From: Ketogulonicigenium robustum
GTDB taxonomy: Bacteria; Pseudomonadota; Alphaproteobacteria; Rhodobacterales; Rhodobacteraceae
Length of the DNA: 64,000 bases
Direction: 5' to 3'
Assembly: GCF_002117445.1 (NCBI RefSeq)
Contig: NZ_CP019937.1
Span: forward strand, 202,001-266,000
Shown here: positions 54,094-63,464 of the stretch, piece by piece
How the letters are laid out: the number at the start of each line of letters is the position of its first letter
Position numbering within the stretch: position 1 is the first letter of the stretch
Notes under the pieces: model-generated
Databases searched by the model: none
Seen by the model: the letters and a program-made list of their open reading frames with translations, nothing else
Told to the model about the DNA's origin: nothing
Position numbers and translations under genes: made by a program

Positions 54094-55587
54094 TTACGGT
54101 CCGCGAAGGGCAATGGCTTCGGCCAGATGGGGGCGGGCAACAGCCTCGGCCCCATCCAGATCAGCAATCGTGCGGGCGACGCGCAAAATGCGCGTATAGC
54201 CACGGGCAGAGATCCCGAAATGGGCCAACGCGCGCTGCATGAACGCCTCACCCTCGGCCTCGATCAGGGTCGTTTTTTCCAAAGTATCCGGTGGGCAATC
54301 GGCATTGCTGCGCGCGCCCAGCGGTTCTAGCCGCTGGGTTTGCCGCATGCGCGCGGCAGCAACCCGCTGTGCAACGGAGGCGGAAGTTTCGGCCAGCGGG
54401 CCCCGCAGCGCGGTAATCGGCAAAGCTGGTACCGTGATGCGGATGTCGAACCGGTCCAACAACGGCCCCGAGACGCGGGCCATGTAATCTTGCCCGCAGC
54501 GCGGGGCGCGGGCGCATGCGCGGCTGGCGTCATCCATGTTGCCGCAGCGGCAGGGGTTCGCAGCGGCGACCAGCATGATGCGGCTGGGGTAACGCACATG
54601 GGCGGTGGCGCGGGCAATCCAAACCTCGCCGGTTTCGAGCGGTTGGCGCAGGCTATCCAGAACGGTGCGCTGGAATTCGGGCAGCTCGTCCAGAAATAAC
54701 ACGCCGTTGTGGGCCAGCGACACCTCGCCCGGGGTAGCACGCCGCCCCCCGCCAATGATCGCCGGCATCGAGGCGCCATGATGCGGGCTGCGAAACGGGC
54801 GCTGCAGGCTGATCCCGCCCTGTAACAAGCCCGCGACGGATTGCACCATGGCCGTGTCTAACGCCTCGGCAGGTGAAAGCGGCGGCAGAATGCCGGGCAA
54901 GCAACTGGCCAGCAGTGACTTTCCGGCACCGGGTGGGCCGACCATCAGCAGGTTGTGCCCGCCGGCTGCGGCGATTTCCAACGCGCGCTTGGCGGCATCC
55001 TGACCGCGCACATGGGCCAAATCTTGCGCACCGCCCACGGGCGGTCGCGCCAGCGGGGGTCGTGCTGCGGGCAGGGGGCTGGTGCCTGTCAGGTGCGACA
55101 GTGCGGCAGGCAGGCTATCGGCGCCGAAAACGGTGGCGGCGGAAACCCACGCGCCCTCGGGGGCGTTTTGCTGCGGCACGAGCAGCGCTTTCCCTTCGCT
55201 TGCGGCGGCAAGGGCAGCAGGCAGTGCGCCCGCCACGGGCACAAGGCGGCCATCCAGCGACAACTCGCCAAGGCTGAGGAGGCTTTCGGCGTTTTCACGT
55301 GGAAACACATCCATCGCCGCCAGCAGCGCGATGGCGATGGGCAGGTCGTAATGCGACCCTTCTTTGGGCAGATCGCCGGGGGAGAGGTTTACCGTGATAC
55401 GGCGCGCGGGCATGGCCATTGCCATTGCAGCCAGTGCGGCCCGCACCCGCTCGCGCGATTCGCTGACGGCTTTGTCGGGCAGGCCGACGATCGCAAAGCC
55501 CGGTATCCCGGGCGAGAGTGCGCATTGCACTTCAATCAGGCGGGGCTCGATTCCCTCGAACGCCACGGAATAGCTGCGCGCCAGCAT
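54094..55587 (-). CDS. comM: YifB/ComM family Mg-chelatase-like AAA ATPase
   Basis: 497 residues. An N-terminal Lon-protease-like domain (IEVQCALSPGIPGFAIVGLPDKAVSESRERVRAAL), then an AAA core with Walker A GPPGAGKSLLA and Walker B VLFLDELPEF, a zinc-like Cys cluster (CRCGN and the following CARAPRCG), and a C-terminal Mg-chelatase domain (FGISARGYTRILRVARTIADL). ComM aids branch migration during natural transformation. No other competence gene is nearby. Confidence 0.93.
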   Translation of the reverse strand: MLARSYSVAFEGIEPRLIEVQCALSPGIPGFAIVGLPDKAVSESRERVRAALAAMAMAMPARRITVNLSPGDLPKEGSHYDLPIAIALLAAMDVFPRENAESLLSLGELSLDGRLVPVAGALPAALAAASEGKALLVPQQNAPEGAWVSAATVFGADSLPAALSHLTGTSPLPAARPPLARPPVGGAQDLAHVRGQDAAKRALEIAAAGGHNLLMVGPPGAGKSLLASCLPGILPPLSPAEALDTAMVQSVAGLLQGGISLQRPFRSPHHGASMPAIIGGGRRATPGEVSLAHNGVLFLDELPEFQRTVLDSLRQPLETGEVWIARATAHVRYPSRIMLVAAANPCRCGNMDDASRACARAPRCGQDYMARVSGPLLDRFDIRITVPALPITALRGPLAETSASVAQRVAAARMRQTQRLEPLGARSNADCPPDTLEKTTLIEAEGEAFMQRALAHFGISARGYTRILRVARTIADLDGAEAVARPHLAEAIALRGP

Positions 55588-55655
55588 CGGGTCTTTCCCA
55601 GTCGTTTGCGCGATCAGGCCCGATCTTGGTTTACGAACAGTTAATGCGCGTAAAT

Positions 55656-56222
55656 TTAACGCGCAGCATCATCCCTTGGTGGCAATGTGCGGCACAGTAC
55701 CGCCAGATCATCGGCAATGGCGGCGATGCGGGTGTCGATGGCTTGCAGGCGTTCTTCGACGGCGGTCAGGCGCAACTCGTCCAGTTTTTCGTGAATACGC
55801 ATGATCTCCAACTCGGATTTCAGGTTCACTTCGTAGTCGTTTGCAGCGGCGTCGCGGTCTTTTTGGGCCTGCCGGTTTTGCGACATCATAATGATCGGCG
55901 CCTGAAATGCCGCGACCATCGACAGCACCAGATTGAGGAAGATGAACGGGAAGGGGTCCGGCGGGTGCGTCAGTAAAAACCCGTTCAGGGCCACCCACGA
56001 GACAAGAACCAAGGCAAACAAGCCGATGAATGTCCACGACCCGCCGAATGACGCGACTTTATCGGCAATGCGCCCACCCAGCGTGTCGTCGTGCTGTGCA
56101 GGGTCGCGGGCGACGGGCTTGCGTTCGGCCATGTGCAGCAACACGCGGCGGTCGCGGTCGGTCAGGTCGGCGAAGGGCTTCTTCATCAGATGCTCGGCCA
56201 GATGTTTGTAGCGTGTGTCCAT
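55656..56222 (-). CDS. DUF1003 membrane protein
   Basis: 188 residues. Two membrane spans around GGSWTFIGLFALVLVSWVALNGFLL and PFIFLNLVLSMVAAFQAPIIMMSQNRQAQKDR, the DUF1003 signature, followed by a coiled-coil-like C-terminal helix. Function unknown. Start at MDTRYKH with GAGG upstream. Confidence 0.9.
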   Translation of the reverse strand: MDTRYKHLAEHLMKKPFADLTDRDRRVLLHMAERKPVARDPAQHDDTLGGRIADKVASFGGSWTFIGLFALVLVSWVALNGFLLTHPPDPFPFIFLNLVLSMVAAFQAPIIMMSQNRQAQKDRDAAANDYEVNLKSELEIMRIHEKLDELRLTAVEERLQAIDTRIAAIADDLAVLCRTLPPRDDAAR

Positions 56223-56350
56223 CAGGTGCCTCGCGGTTGTATGGATTGGCGCCATGCTGCGACAGGCGTTTGCGCTTGTCCATGCGCCGCGTGTTGTAGG
56301 GCGGGGGCAAAGGGCTTAGCCTAGGGCAAATTTCTTTGCGGGGGTGTGTC

Positions 56351-57562
56351 GTGCTGGTCGGCAAGCGAATCCTACTGATCATCGGCGGCGGCATCGCGGC
56401 TTACAAAGGGCTGGAGGTGATTCGCCTGCTGCGCGGGCAAGGGGCCGAAGTGGTGCCCGTGCTGACCGCCGCTGGCGCCAGCTTTGTCACACCACTGTCG
56501 GTTTCGGCGCTGGCGGGCACGGCGGTGCACCAGGATCTGTTCGATCTGACGCACGAGGCCGAGATTGGCCACATCCAGCTATCGCGTGCGGCCGATCTGG
56601 TGGTGGTGGTGCCGGCAACCGCTGATTTGATGGCCAAGATGGCGCAGGGGCTGGCGAACGATATGGCCTCGACCCTGCTGCTGGCGACCGACAAGCGGGT
56701 GCTGATCGCCCCCGCGATGAACGTGCGGATGTGGCAGCACCCGGCCACGCAACGCAATATCGCCACCTTGCGCGGCGACGGTGTGCTGTTTGTCGGCCCC
56801 GACGATGGTGCCATGGCCTGCGGCGAATTCGGGCCGGGCCGCATGGCCGAGCCGCTGGCGATTCTTTCTGCGATTTCAAAGGCGCTGGCGCCTGCGCAGA
56901 CACCGCTGGCAGGCCAGCACGTGCTGGTCACATCGGGCCCCACGCACGAGCCGATCGACCCCGTGCGCTATATCGCGAACCGATCCTCGGGTGCGCAGGG
57001 CACGGCGATTGCTGCGGCGCTGCTGGCGCTGGGCGCGCGGGTGACGTTCGTCACCGGCCCCGCCGAGGTGTCGCCGCCCGCAGGCGCGGACATCGTGCGG
57101 GTGGAAACCGCGGCCCAAATGCGCGCCGCCGTTCAGGCCGCGCTGCCCGCCGATGCGGCTGTCTTTGCCGCCGCTGTGGCCGATTGGCATGTGGACGGCG
57201 CAGGGGCCAGCAAGATCAAGAAAGTGGCGGGTCAGATCCCGCAGCTTCACCTGCGGGAAAACCCCGACATTCTGGCCGAGGTGGGCCATATGACGCAGGG
57301 ACGCCCCACGCTGGTCGTAGGCTTTGCCGCCGAGACCGACGATGTCATCACCCATGCCACCGCCAAGCGGCTGCGCAAGGGGGCCGATTGGATTGTTGCT
57401 AACGACGTCCGCCCCGAAACCGGCATTATGGGCGGGGCGGAAAATGAAGTGACGCTGATCACCGAGAGCGGCACGGAAACGCTGCCGCGCATGTCCAAAA
57501 CCGATGTCGCCGCCGCCTTGGCGCGCCGCATCGCGACTGTTTTAACGAAAGACGACGCATGA
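56351..57562 (+). CDS. coaBC: Phosphopantothenoylcysteine decarboxylase/synthase CoaBC
   Basis: 403 residues from a GTG start. The N-terminal flavoprotein CoaC has GGGIAAYKGLEVIRLLR, the histidine in EIGHIQLSR, PAMNVRMW and the catalytic cysteine in MACGEFGPGRM. The CoaB part has TSGPTHEPIDPVRYIANRSSGAQG and the FAAETDD loop. Two steps of coenzyme A synthesis. dut overlaps by 4 bases. Confidence 0.95.
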   Translation: MLVGKRILLIIGGGIAAYKGLEVIRLLRGQGAEVVPVLTAAGASFVTPLSVSALAGTAVHQDLFDLTHEAEIGHIQLSRAADLVVVVPATADLMAKMAQGLANDMASTLLLATDKRVLIAPAMNVRMWQHPATQRNIATLRGDGVLFVGPDDGAMACGEFGPGRMAEPLAILSAISKALAPAQTPLAGQHVLVTSGPTHEPIDPVRYIANRSSGAQGTAIAAALLALGARVTFVTGPAEVSPPAGADIVRVETAAQMRAAVQAALPADAAVFAAAVADWHVDGAGASKIKKVAGQIPQLHLRENPDILAEVGHMTQGRPTLVVGFAAETDDVITHATAKRLRKGADWIVANDVRPETGIMGGAENEVTLITESGTETLPRMSKTDVAAALARRIATVLTKDDA

Positions 57563-58029
57563 CCCCCACCATCAAATTCCGCCGCCTTGACGGGTACGAC
57601 GCCACTATCGCGCTGCCCAGCTACCAGACTGCGGGGGCCGCTGGCGCCGATGTGCGCGCGAATTTCGTCGCTGATCTGCGCGATGGTGGCCTGACCTTGG
57701 CCCCGCTGGCGCGGGCGGTCATCCCGACCGGCCTCGGCATCGAAATCCCGGACGGGTTCGAGGTGCAGGTGCGGATGCGGTCGGGCTTGGCGCTGAAGCA
57801 CGGGCTGACCCTGCCGAATGCGCCGGGGACGATCGATTCCGACTATCGCGGCCATTTGGGGGTGATCGTGATGAACGCAGGCGATCAGCCTGTCACCATC
57901 GCCCATGGCGATCGCATTGCGCAGCTGATCGTCGCGCCCGTGGTGCAGGCCGAGTTTGTCGAGGTCGAGGACCTGAGCGAGACCGCGCGCGGCGCGGGTG
58001 GCTACGGCTCGACCGGCGTGTCGCAGTGA
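57559..58029 (+). CDS. dut: dUTP diphosphatase
   Basis: 156 residues with all five trimeric dUTPase motifs: AGADVRA, MRSGLALKHG, PGTIDSDYRG, GDRIAQLIVAP and the glycine-rich tail RGAGGYGSTG. It hydrolyses dUTP to keep uracil out of DNA. Cotranscribed with coaBC (ATGA) and moeB (GTGA). Confidence 0.97.
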   Translation: MTPTIKFRRLDGYDATIALPSYQTAGAAGADVRANFVADLRDGGLTLAPLARAVIPTGLGIEIPDGFEVQVRMRSGLALKHGLTLPNAPGTIDSDYRGHLGVIVMNAGDQPVTIAHGDRIAQLIVAPVVQAEFVEVEDLSETARGAGGYGSTGVSQ

Positions 58030-58796
58030 CCGACCGCCGCTTCACCCCCGACGAGGTCGCCCGCTATGGGCGGCACATCACCTTGCGCGAAATCGGCGGG
58101 CCGGGGCAAAAGGCGCTGTCGCGCGCAAAGGTGCTGGTGGTGGGGGCTGGCGGCCTTGGCAGCCCAGTGCTGCAATACTTGGGTGCGGCGGGGGTGGGCC
58201 ACATCACCGTGGTCGACGCCGATACGGTCGAGGCGACGAACCTGCAGCGGCAGGTCATCCACCGCACAGAATGGCAGGGCCGCCCCAAGGTGGATTCGGC
58301 GGCCGATGCCATTGCCGCGCAGAACCCGCATATCGACGTGCTTCCCGTGGCGCAGCGGTTCGACGCTACGAATGCGGCCGGTTTGGTCGCAGGGCACGAT
58401 CTGGCGCTGGATTGTTGCGATGACACCGCGACGCGCGTCTTGCTGAACGCGACATGCGTGGCGGCAGGTGTGCCGCTGATTTCTGCGGCGCTGACGACGT
58501 GGGAGGGGCAGATCAGCCTGTATGATCCCGCGCACGGCGGCCCTTGCCTGACCTGCGTTTTCCCTAGCGCGCCGCCCGCTGTGGCCGATTGTTCCGTCGT
58601 CGGCGTCCTTGGCCCCTTGCCCGGCATTATCGGCACCATGATGGCCGCCGAGGCAATCAAGGCGCTGACCGGCGCGGGCGAGGGACTACGCGGCCGTTTG
58701 CTGATCTATGATGCGCTTTACGCCGACATGCGCATTATCCGCACCAAAGCCAACGCGGAGTGCCCGGTCTGCCATGGTGCGGGTGCGAGGGCTTAA
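58026..58796 (+). CDS. moeB: MoeB/ThiF-family sulfur-carrier adenylyltransferase
   Basis: 256 residues from GTG. FTPDEVARYGRHITLREIGGPGQKALSRAKVLVVGAGGLGSPVLQYLGAAGVG is the E1-like nucleotide fold. Two CxxC pairs (CLTC and CPVC) would bind zinc. It adenylates the C-terminal glycine of MoaD (molybdopterin) or ThiS (thiamine); MoeB is the better call from the N-terminus. Ends in a stop that shares TTAA with the convergent peptidase gene. Confidence 0.9.
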   Translation: MTDRRFTPDEVARYGRHITLREIGGPGQKALSRAKVLVVGAGGLGSPVLQYLGAAGVGHITVVDADTVEATNLQRQVIHRTEWQGRPKVDSAADAIAAQNPHIDVLPVAQRFDATNAAGLVAGHDLALDCCDDTATRVLLNATCVAAGVPLISAALTTWEGQISLYDPAHGGPCLTCVFPSAPPAVADCSVVGVLGPLPGIIGTMMAAEAIKALTGAGEGLRGRLLIYDALYADMRIIRTKANAECPVCHGAGARA

Positions 58797-60817
58797 ATCA
58801 GCCCCCGTCCTTTCAACAGCCCCTCGACCCCCGGCAGGCGGCCGCGGAAGCGGGTGTATAGTTCGGCCGCATCGACCGATCCGCCTTTGGATAGAATGTT
58901 TTCTTCCAAAGACTTAGCTGTCGCGGGATCAAAGGGGTCGCCGGTTTCCAAAAACGCATCAAACGCATCCGCGTCCATCGTTTCCGACCACAGATAGCTG
59001 TAATAGCCACAGGAATACCCGTCGCCCCCGAAAACGTGGGCGAAATGCGGTGTGGCGTGGCGCATGCGGATGGCATGGGGCATGCCGATGCTTTCCAGCA
59101 CCTCGGCCTGCTTTTGCATCGGGTCGGCGGGCGCGTTGCCGTCATGAAACTCCAGATCGACCAATGCCGAGGACACGATTTCGACGGTCGAGAAGCCTTG
59201 CCCGTAATTGCGTGCGTCCAGCAGGCGCGTGATCAGTTCGGGGGGCATCGCCGCGCCGGTTTCGGCGTGGGTAGCGAATTCGGCCAGAACTTCTGGCACC
59301 TCTAACCAGTGCTCGAACAGTTGCGAGGGTAGTTCCACAAAATCGCGCGCAACCGATGTGCCCGAAATGCTTTCATAGGTCACGTCCGACAGCATTTGGT
59401 GCAGCGCGTGGCCGAATTCATGGAATAGCGTACGGGCGTCGTCGTACGACAGCAGCGCGGGCTGGCCAGCCTCCGGCGGGGCGAAGTTGCACACGTTCAT
59501 CACCACGGGGCGCTGCTCCAAACCGCCGATCCGGCTTTGCGACCGCAGTGCCGAGCACCACGCGCCCGAGCGTTTCGAGCCACGGGCAAAGTAGTCACCG
59601 ACGAAAATCGCCACCCATTCGCCGTCGCGCGTCACTTTCCACACGCGGCAGTCGGGGTGATAGAAGGGCACGTCCAGCGCTTCGAACTCTAGCCCGAACA
59701 AGCGGTTGGCGACGCTAAAGGCAGCATCAATCATCCGGTCCAGTTGGAAAAACGGCTTGATCGCCGCCTCGTCCAAATCATGTTCGGCAAGGCGCAGTTT
59801 TTCGGCATAGTAGTGCCAGTCCCAAGCCTCTAGCGGGCCGGCGATGCCATCGGCGTGCAGCAGGGCTTCCAGCGCGGCGGCCTCGGCCTCGGCCTTAGCG
59901 CGGGCGGGGCCCCAGATATCCATTAGCAGCTTGCGTACGTTTTGCGCATTGCCCGCCATTTCCGTTTCCAGCTTGAAGGCGGCGAAGTTGTCGTAGCCTA
60001 GCAGCTGCGCGCGGGTCTGGCGCAGCTTTAGCGTTTCGGCGGCAATATCGCGGTTGTCGGTCGCGCCGCTATTGGCACCGCGCGCGACATAGGCCTCGTA
60101 GGCGCGCTGGCGCAGGGCGCGGTTCGGCGAATACTGCAGAAACGGGGTGATGATCGAGCGGGCCAACGTGACAACAGGGCCGTCTGCCTGTTTTTCCACA
60201 CCCGCGGCGCGCAGGGCTGCCGTCAGGAAGGCGGGCAAGGGCGTGAGGTCGGCCTCGGCCAGCGGCATGAACCAGTCGCGTTCATCGGCCAGCAGGTTCT
60301 GGGTAAAGGTGGTGCCCAAGACAGCCAGCCGCGATTTTACGGCTTTCATCTCGTCCTCGGCCGCACCGTCCAGCGCGGCGCCACCCCGTACGAAACCCCG
60401 ACGTGTCAGCATCAGAACGCGCTCTTGCTCGGGCGTCAGCGACAGGGTGTCTTTGGTGGCCCAAAGGGTATCGATCCGATGGAACAGTGCCTTGTTGCTG
60501 CTGATTTCCGACCCATAGGCGGATAGTTTTGGGGCCAGATCACGCTGCAACGCCTCGCGCGCGGGGTTCGAATCGGCCCCGGCGACGGTGTAGAACGCCG
60601 ATAGCACGCGACCCAGATCTTCGTCGGCCAGTTCCAGCGCGGCGATCGTGTTGTCGAAGGTGGGGGCGTCGGGGTTGGTCGAAATGGCGGCGATCGCGGC
60701 GCGGGCCTTGGACAAGGCTTCGTCAATCGCGGGGGCGTAATCTTCGTCGGAAATCAGATCGTAGGGCGGCAGGTCGTAGGGCGCGCGCCACGGGCCCAGC
60801 AGCGGATTTGTCATCAT
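58793..60817 (-). CDS. M3-family oligopeptidase (PrlC/OpdA type)
   Basis: 674 residues. The start LLGPWRAPYDLPPYDLISDEDYAPAIDEAL is typical. The zinc site is FHEFGHALHQMLS (HExxH), with Glu downstream in the QLFEHWL helix, and YGQGFSTVEIV and GDGYSCGYYSYLWSE later. It is a cytoplasmic oligopeptidase A/dipeptidyl carboxypeptidase-like enzyme. Confidence 0.93.
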   Translation of the reverse strand: MMTNPLLGPWRAPYDLPPYDLISDEDYAPAIDEALSKARAAIAAISTNPDAPTFDNTIAALELADEDLGRVLSAFYTVAGADSNPAREALQRDLAPKLSAYGSEISSNKALFHRIDTLWATKDTLSLTPEQERVLMLTRRGFVRGGAALDGAAEDEMKAVKSRLAVLGTTFTQNLLADERDWFMPLAEADLTPLPAFLTAALRAAGVEKQADGPVVTLARSIITPFLQYSPNRALRQRAYEAYVARGANSGATDNRDIAAETLKLRQTRAQLLGYDNFAAFKLETEMAGNAQNVRKLLMDIWGPARAKAEAEAAALEALLHADGIAGPLEAWDWHYYAEKLRLAEHDLDEAAIKPFFQLDRMIDAAFSVANRLFGLEFEALDVPFYHPDCRVWKVTRDGEWVAIFVGDYFARGSKRSGAWCSALRSQSRIGGLEQRPVVMNVCNFAPPEAGQPALLSYDDARTLFHEFGHALHQMLSDVTYESISGTSVARDFVELPSQLFEHWLEVPEVLAEFATHAETGAAMPPELITRLLDARNYGQGFSTVEIVSSALVDLEFHDGNAPADPMQKQAEVLESIGMPHAIRMRHATPHFAHVFGGDGYSCGYYSYLWSETMDADAFDAFLETGDPFDPATAKSLEENILSKGGSVDAAELYTRFRGRLPGVEGLLKGRGLI

Positions 60818-60870
60818 GTATCCTTTCGTCTTGAGCCAAGGCTAGCGCCACAGACGAAAGGCTGCCAGCC

Positions 60871-61665
60871 CTATCGCGCGGCCCGCGCGCGCAGGTGTTG
60901 CTCGAATTTGCGCAGCAGCAGCGATAGGCCGATGGTCACGGTCAGGTAAATCAGCGCGACGACGTTATAGGTTTCAAGGTAGCGGAAATTCGCGGCTGCC
61001 GTCAGCTTGGCTAGTTGGGTGATGTCGGCGACACCCAGTACCGACACAAGCGAGCTATCCTTGACCATCGCAACGAAGTCGTTACCCAGCGGCGGCAGCA
61101 CGTTGCGCATCGCTTGCGGCCAGACGATGTGGCGGAACACCTGCATGGGGCGCAGGCCCAAGGCCTTTGCAGCCTCGATCTGGCCCTGATCGACCGACAG
61201 AATCCCCGCGCGAAACACTTCGGCCAGAAAGCTGGCATAGGCCAGCATCAGCGCCGCGATGGCGCGCCACAGCAGGGGAACGTCGCGGGTGCGCAGGGGG
61301 TCGATCCCCGTCCAGCCGGTCAACGCATTCCATGCCTCGACCCCGATCGGCACCGCAACGAAGGCGATGTACAGCAGCAGCACCATGATCGGGATGCCGC
61401 GCATCACCTCGACATAAAGGCGGGCGGCTTGCCGCAGTGCGATGTGGCGCGACAGTTGCGCCAACGCCAGCCCCAACCCCAAGATTGCAGCCCCTGCAAA
61501 GGCGACCAGCGTCACCATGATCGTCACGCCAAGGCCCTTGGCCAGCACCGGCACCGCCGCGCTATAGTCGGGGTCGGCCAGCATGCGCCACAATAGCCAA
61601 AGGCCCGTTACCCCGAGGATGACGAGCCACCATGGAAAATCGTTGTCGGTCTTCTGCGGGGACAT
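60871..61665 (-). CDS. Polar amino-acid ABC transporter permease
   Basis: 264 residues with about five to six spans. The EAA loop reads EAAKALGLRPMQVFRHIVWPQAMRNVLPPLGNDF, characteristic of the His/Glu/Gln family. LYVEVMRGIPIMVLLLYIAF is also typical. A 13-base gap separates it from the binding-protein gene. No second permease and no ATPase gene follow; the next gene is the M3 peptidase. Confidence 0.92.
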   Translation of the reverse strand: MSPQKTDNDFPWWLVILGVTGLWLLWRMLADPDYSAAVPVLAKGLGVTIMVTLVAFAGAAILGLGLALAQLSRHIALRQAARLYVEVMRGIPIMVLLLYIAFVAVPIGVEAWNALTGWTGIDPLRTRDVPLLWRAIAALMLAYASFLAEVFRAGILSVDQGQIEAAKALGLRPMQVFRHIVWPQAMRNVLPPLGNDFVAMVKDSSLVSVLGVADITQLAKLTAAANFRYLETYNVVALIYLTVTIGLSLLLRKFEQHLRARAAR

Positions 61666-61678
61666 GGGTATCCGTGAA

Positions 61679-62479
61679 TTATTGGCCCATGCTGTAGTCG
61701 TAGAACCACTTGGTGTTCAATGCCCGCAATGTGCCATCGGCGGCCAAGCTGGCGATAGCGGCGTTAAACGGCTCAATCAGGGCCGAGCCTTTGGGGAAGA
61801 TGAAGCCGAAATCCTCGGCGCCCAGCGGCTCGCCGACGATTTTCAGCGCCCCGTCCGACGCTGAGACATAGCCCTGCGCCGCCGTGGAATCCGACAGGGC
61901 CAGATCCACATCGCCACTACGCAAGGCGGCAACGGCAGCGCCGAACGTCTCGACGCCGATGATGCGGGGGTTCGCCTCGTCCCCGTCCAGCACGTCATAG
62001 ACGCCAACATAGAAGGGGGTCGTGCCGGGTTGAGCGGCCATCAGCAGGTCGGGGTTCGCCGCAAAGCTGATCGCATCGGTAAAGCGGCTTTCATCCGCGC
62101 GCACGATCATCAGCATTTGCGAGGTCATGTAGGGGTCCGAGAAGTCGACCATTTCCATGCGATCTTCGCGAATGGTGATGCCGTTGACGGCCAGATCGAC
62201 CTGACTTTGCGACACGGCGGGGATCATGGCGTCCCAGCTGAAGTTTTCGTAGACGAGGGTGATGTTCAGGCGCTGGGCGATTTCGGCCAGCGCGTCATAT
62301 TCCCAGCCGATGGCATTGCCAGCCCCATCGATGAATTGCAGGGGCGGGTAGGCGTTCTCGACCGCCACCGTCACCTCGCGCCCCTCGAGGTCGGGCAGGG
62401 CTTGGGCGTTGGCGCAGGTCGCGCCGATGATCAAGGCGGCAGTCGCCAAGGGGGCGGTATTAAACAGGGTTTTCATCAT
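61679..62479 (-). CDS. Amino-acid ABC transporter substrate-binding protein
   Basis: 266 residues. A Sec signal ending ANAQA, then a type II binding fold: [60 protein letters not shown] and [21 protein letters not shown]. It delivers an amino acid or related ligand to the permease encoded directly downstream. Confidence 0.93.
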   Translation of the reverse strand: MMKTLFNTAPLATAALIIGATCANAQALPDLEGREVTVAVENAYPPLQFIDGAGNAIGWEYDALAEIAQRLNITLVYENFSWDAMIPAVSQSQVDLAVNGITIREDRMEMVDFSDPYMTSQMLMIVRADESRFTDAISFAANPDLLMAAQPGTTPFYVGVYDVLDGDEANPRIIGVETFGAAVAALRSGDVDLALSDSTAAQGYVSASDGALKIVGEPLGAEDFGFIFPKGSALIEPFNAAIASLAADGTLRALNTKWFYDYSMGQ

Positions 62480-62539
62480 ACGCTCCGCTATTGGTTTTCA
62501 ACACAGTAGCGGGCGGCGGCGCGGCTTGACAACCCGCCC

Positions 62540-63454
62540 TTAGTGCCGCCGCTCGTCATCGGGGTGGGGCGGGGCGCCAAAGGGGTCGAGGTGGATCAGA
62601 ACGTCGGCATTGGGCAAAGCGCGCACGATGGCGCGCCGCAGCGCCGCGCTGGTGCGGTGGGCCTGATCCAATGTCTGGGTGCCGTCCATTTCGGCGTGCA
62701 GATTCACAAAAATGCGGCTGCCCGATTGGCGTGTTTTCAGGTCGTGGTAGCCCATGACACCTGGATGGTTGCGGACGACGTCCTCGATCTTGGCGATGAC
62801 ATCTGGCGGCGCGCTGCGATCCATCAACGCGTCCCACGCTTGTTTGCCGATCTGCGCCGCGCCGCGCAGCATCAGTGCCGCCGCGAGGAGTGCGATAATG
62901 CTGTCGATCTGTCCAACGCCCCAAAACGCTGAAATCGCCAGCGCCACCAGCGCGCCGATATTGGGGATCAGGTCGCCGATATAGTGCAGCGAATCGGCGG
63001 CGACGACTTTGCTGCCCGTGCGCCGCGCCACATGGCCTTGCCATGTCACCAGCCCCAGTGTCAGCACGATCGACAGGATCATCACCGCCATGCCCGTGCC
63101 TTGCGATTCCAGCTGGTGGGCGTCATTGGCGATCAGCCGTCTAATGGCGGCGAAGGCGATGGCGATGGCCGATCCGGTGATGATCAGCGATTGCGCCAGC
63201 GCGGTCAGGTCCTCGACCGCGGTGTGGCCATAGCGGTGGTCGTTGTCGGCGGGCTTGGCCGCATAGGCGATGGCCAGCAGCCCCGCCAGCGAGACCAACA
63301 AATCCAGCGCCGAATCCGCCAGCGTTGCCGCGACCGACAGCGCGCCGGTGGCTTGCAACGCCCACAGCTTGGCCAGTACCAAAATACTTGCGACCGAAAC
63401 GGATAGGATCCCCGCTGACAGGTTCAGCCGGGTGTCCGAGGGTGGGTTTGCCAT
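62540..63454 (-). CDS. Cation diffusion facilitator (FieF-type) transporter
   Basis: 304 residues. Six spans, with DSALDLLVSLAGLLAIAYAAKPADNDHRYGH carrying the metal-binding D and H residues of the first site, and DSLHYIGDLIPN the matching ones on span 5. The cytoplasmic C-terminal domain has HDLKTRQSGSRIFVNLHAEMDG. Exports Zn, Fe or similar divalent ions by proton antiport; specificity not readable. Confidence 0.93.
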   Translation of the reverse strand: MANPPSDTRLNLSAGILSVSVASILVLAKLWALQATGALSVAATLADSALDLLVSLAGLLAIAYAAKPADNDHRYGHTAVEDLTALAQSLIITGSAIAIAFAAIRRLIANDAHQLESQGTGMAVMILSIVLTLGLVTWQGHVARRTGSKVVAADSLHYIGDLIPNIGALVALAISAFWGVGQIDSIIALLAAALMLRGAAQIGKQAWDALMDRSAPPDVIAKIEDVVRNHPGVMGYHDLKTRQSGSRIFVNLHAEMDGTQTLDQAHRTSAALRRAIVRALPNADVLIHLDPFGAPPHPDDERRH

Positions 63455-63464
63455 GGCGCCTCGC

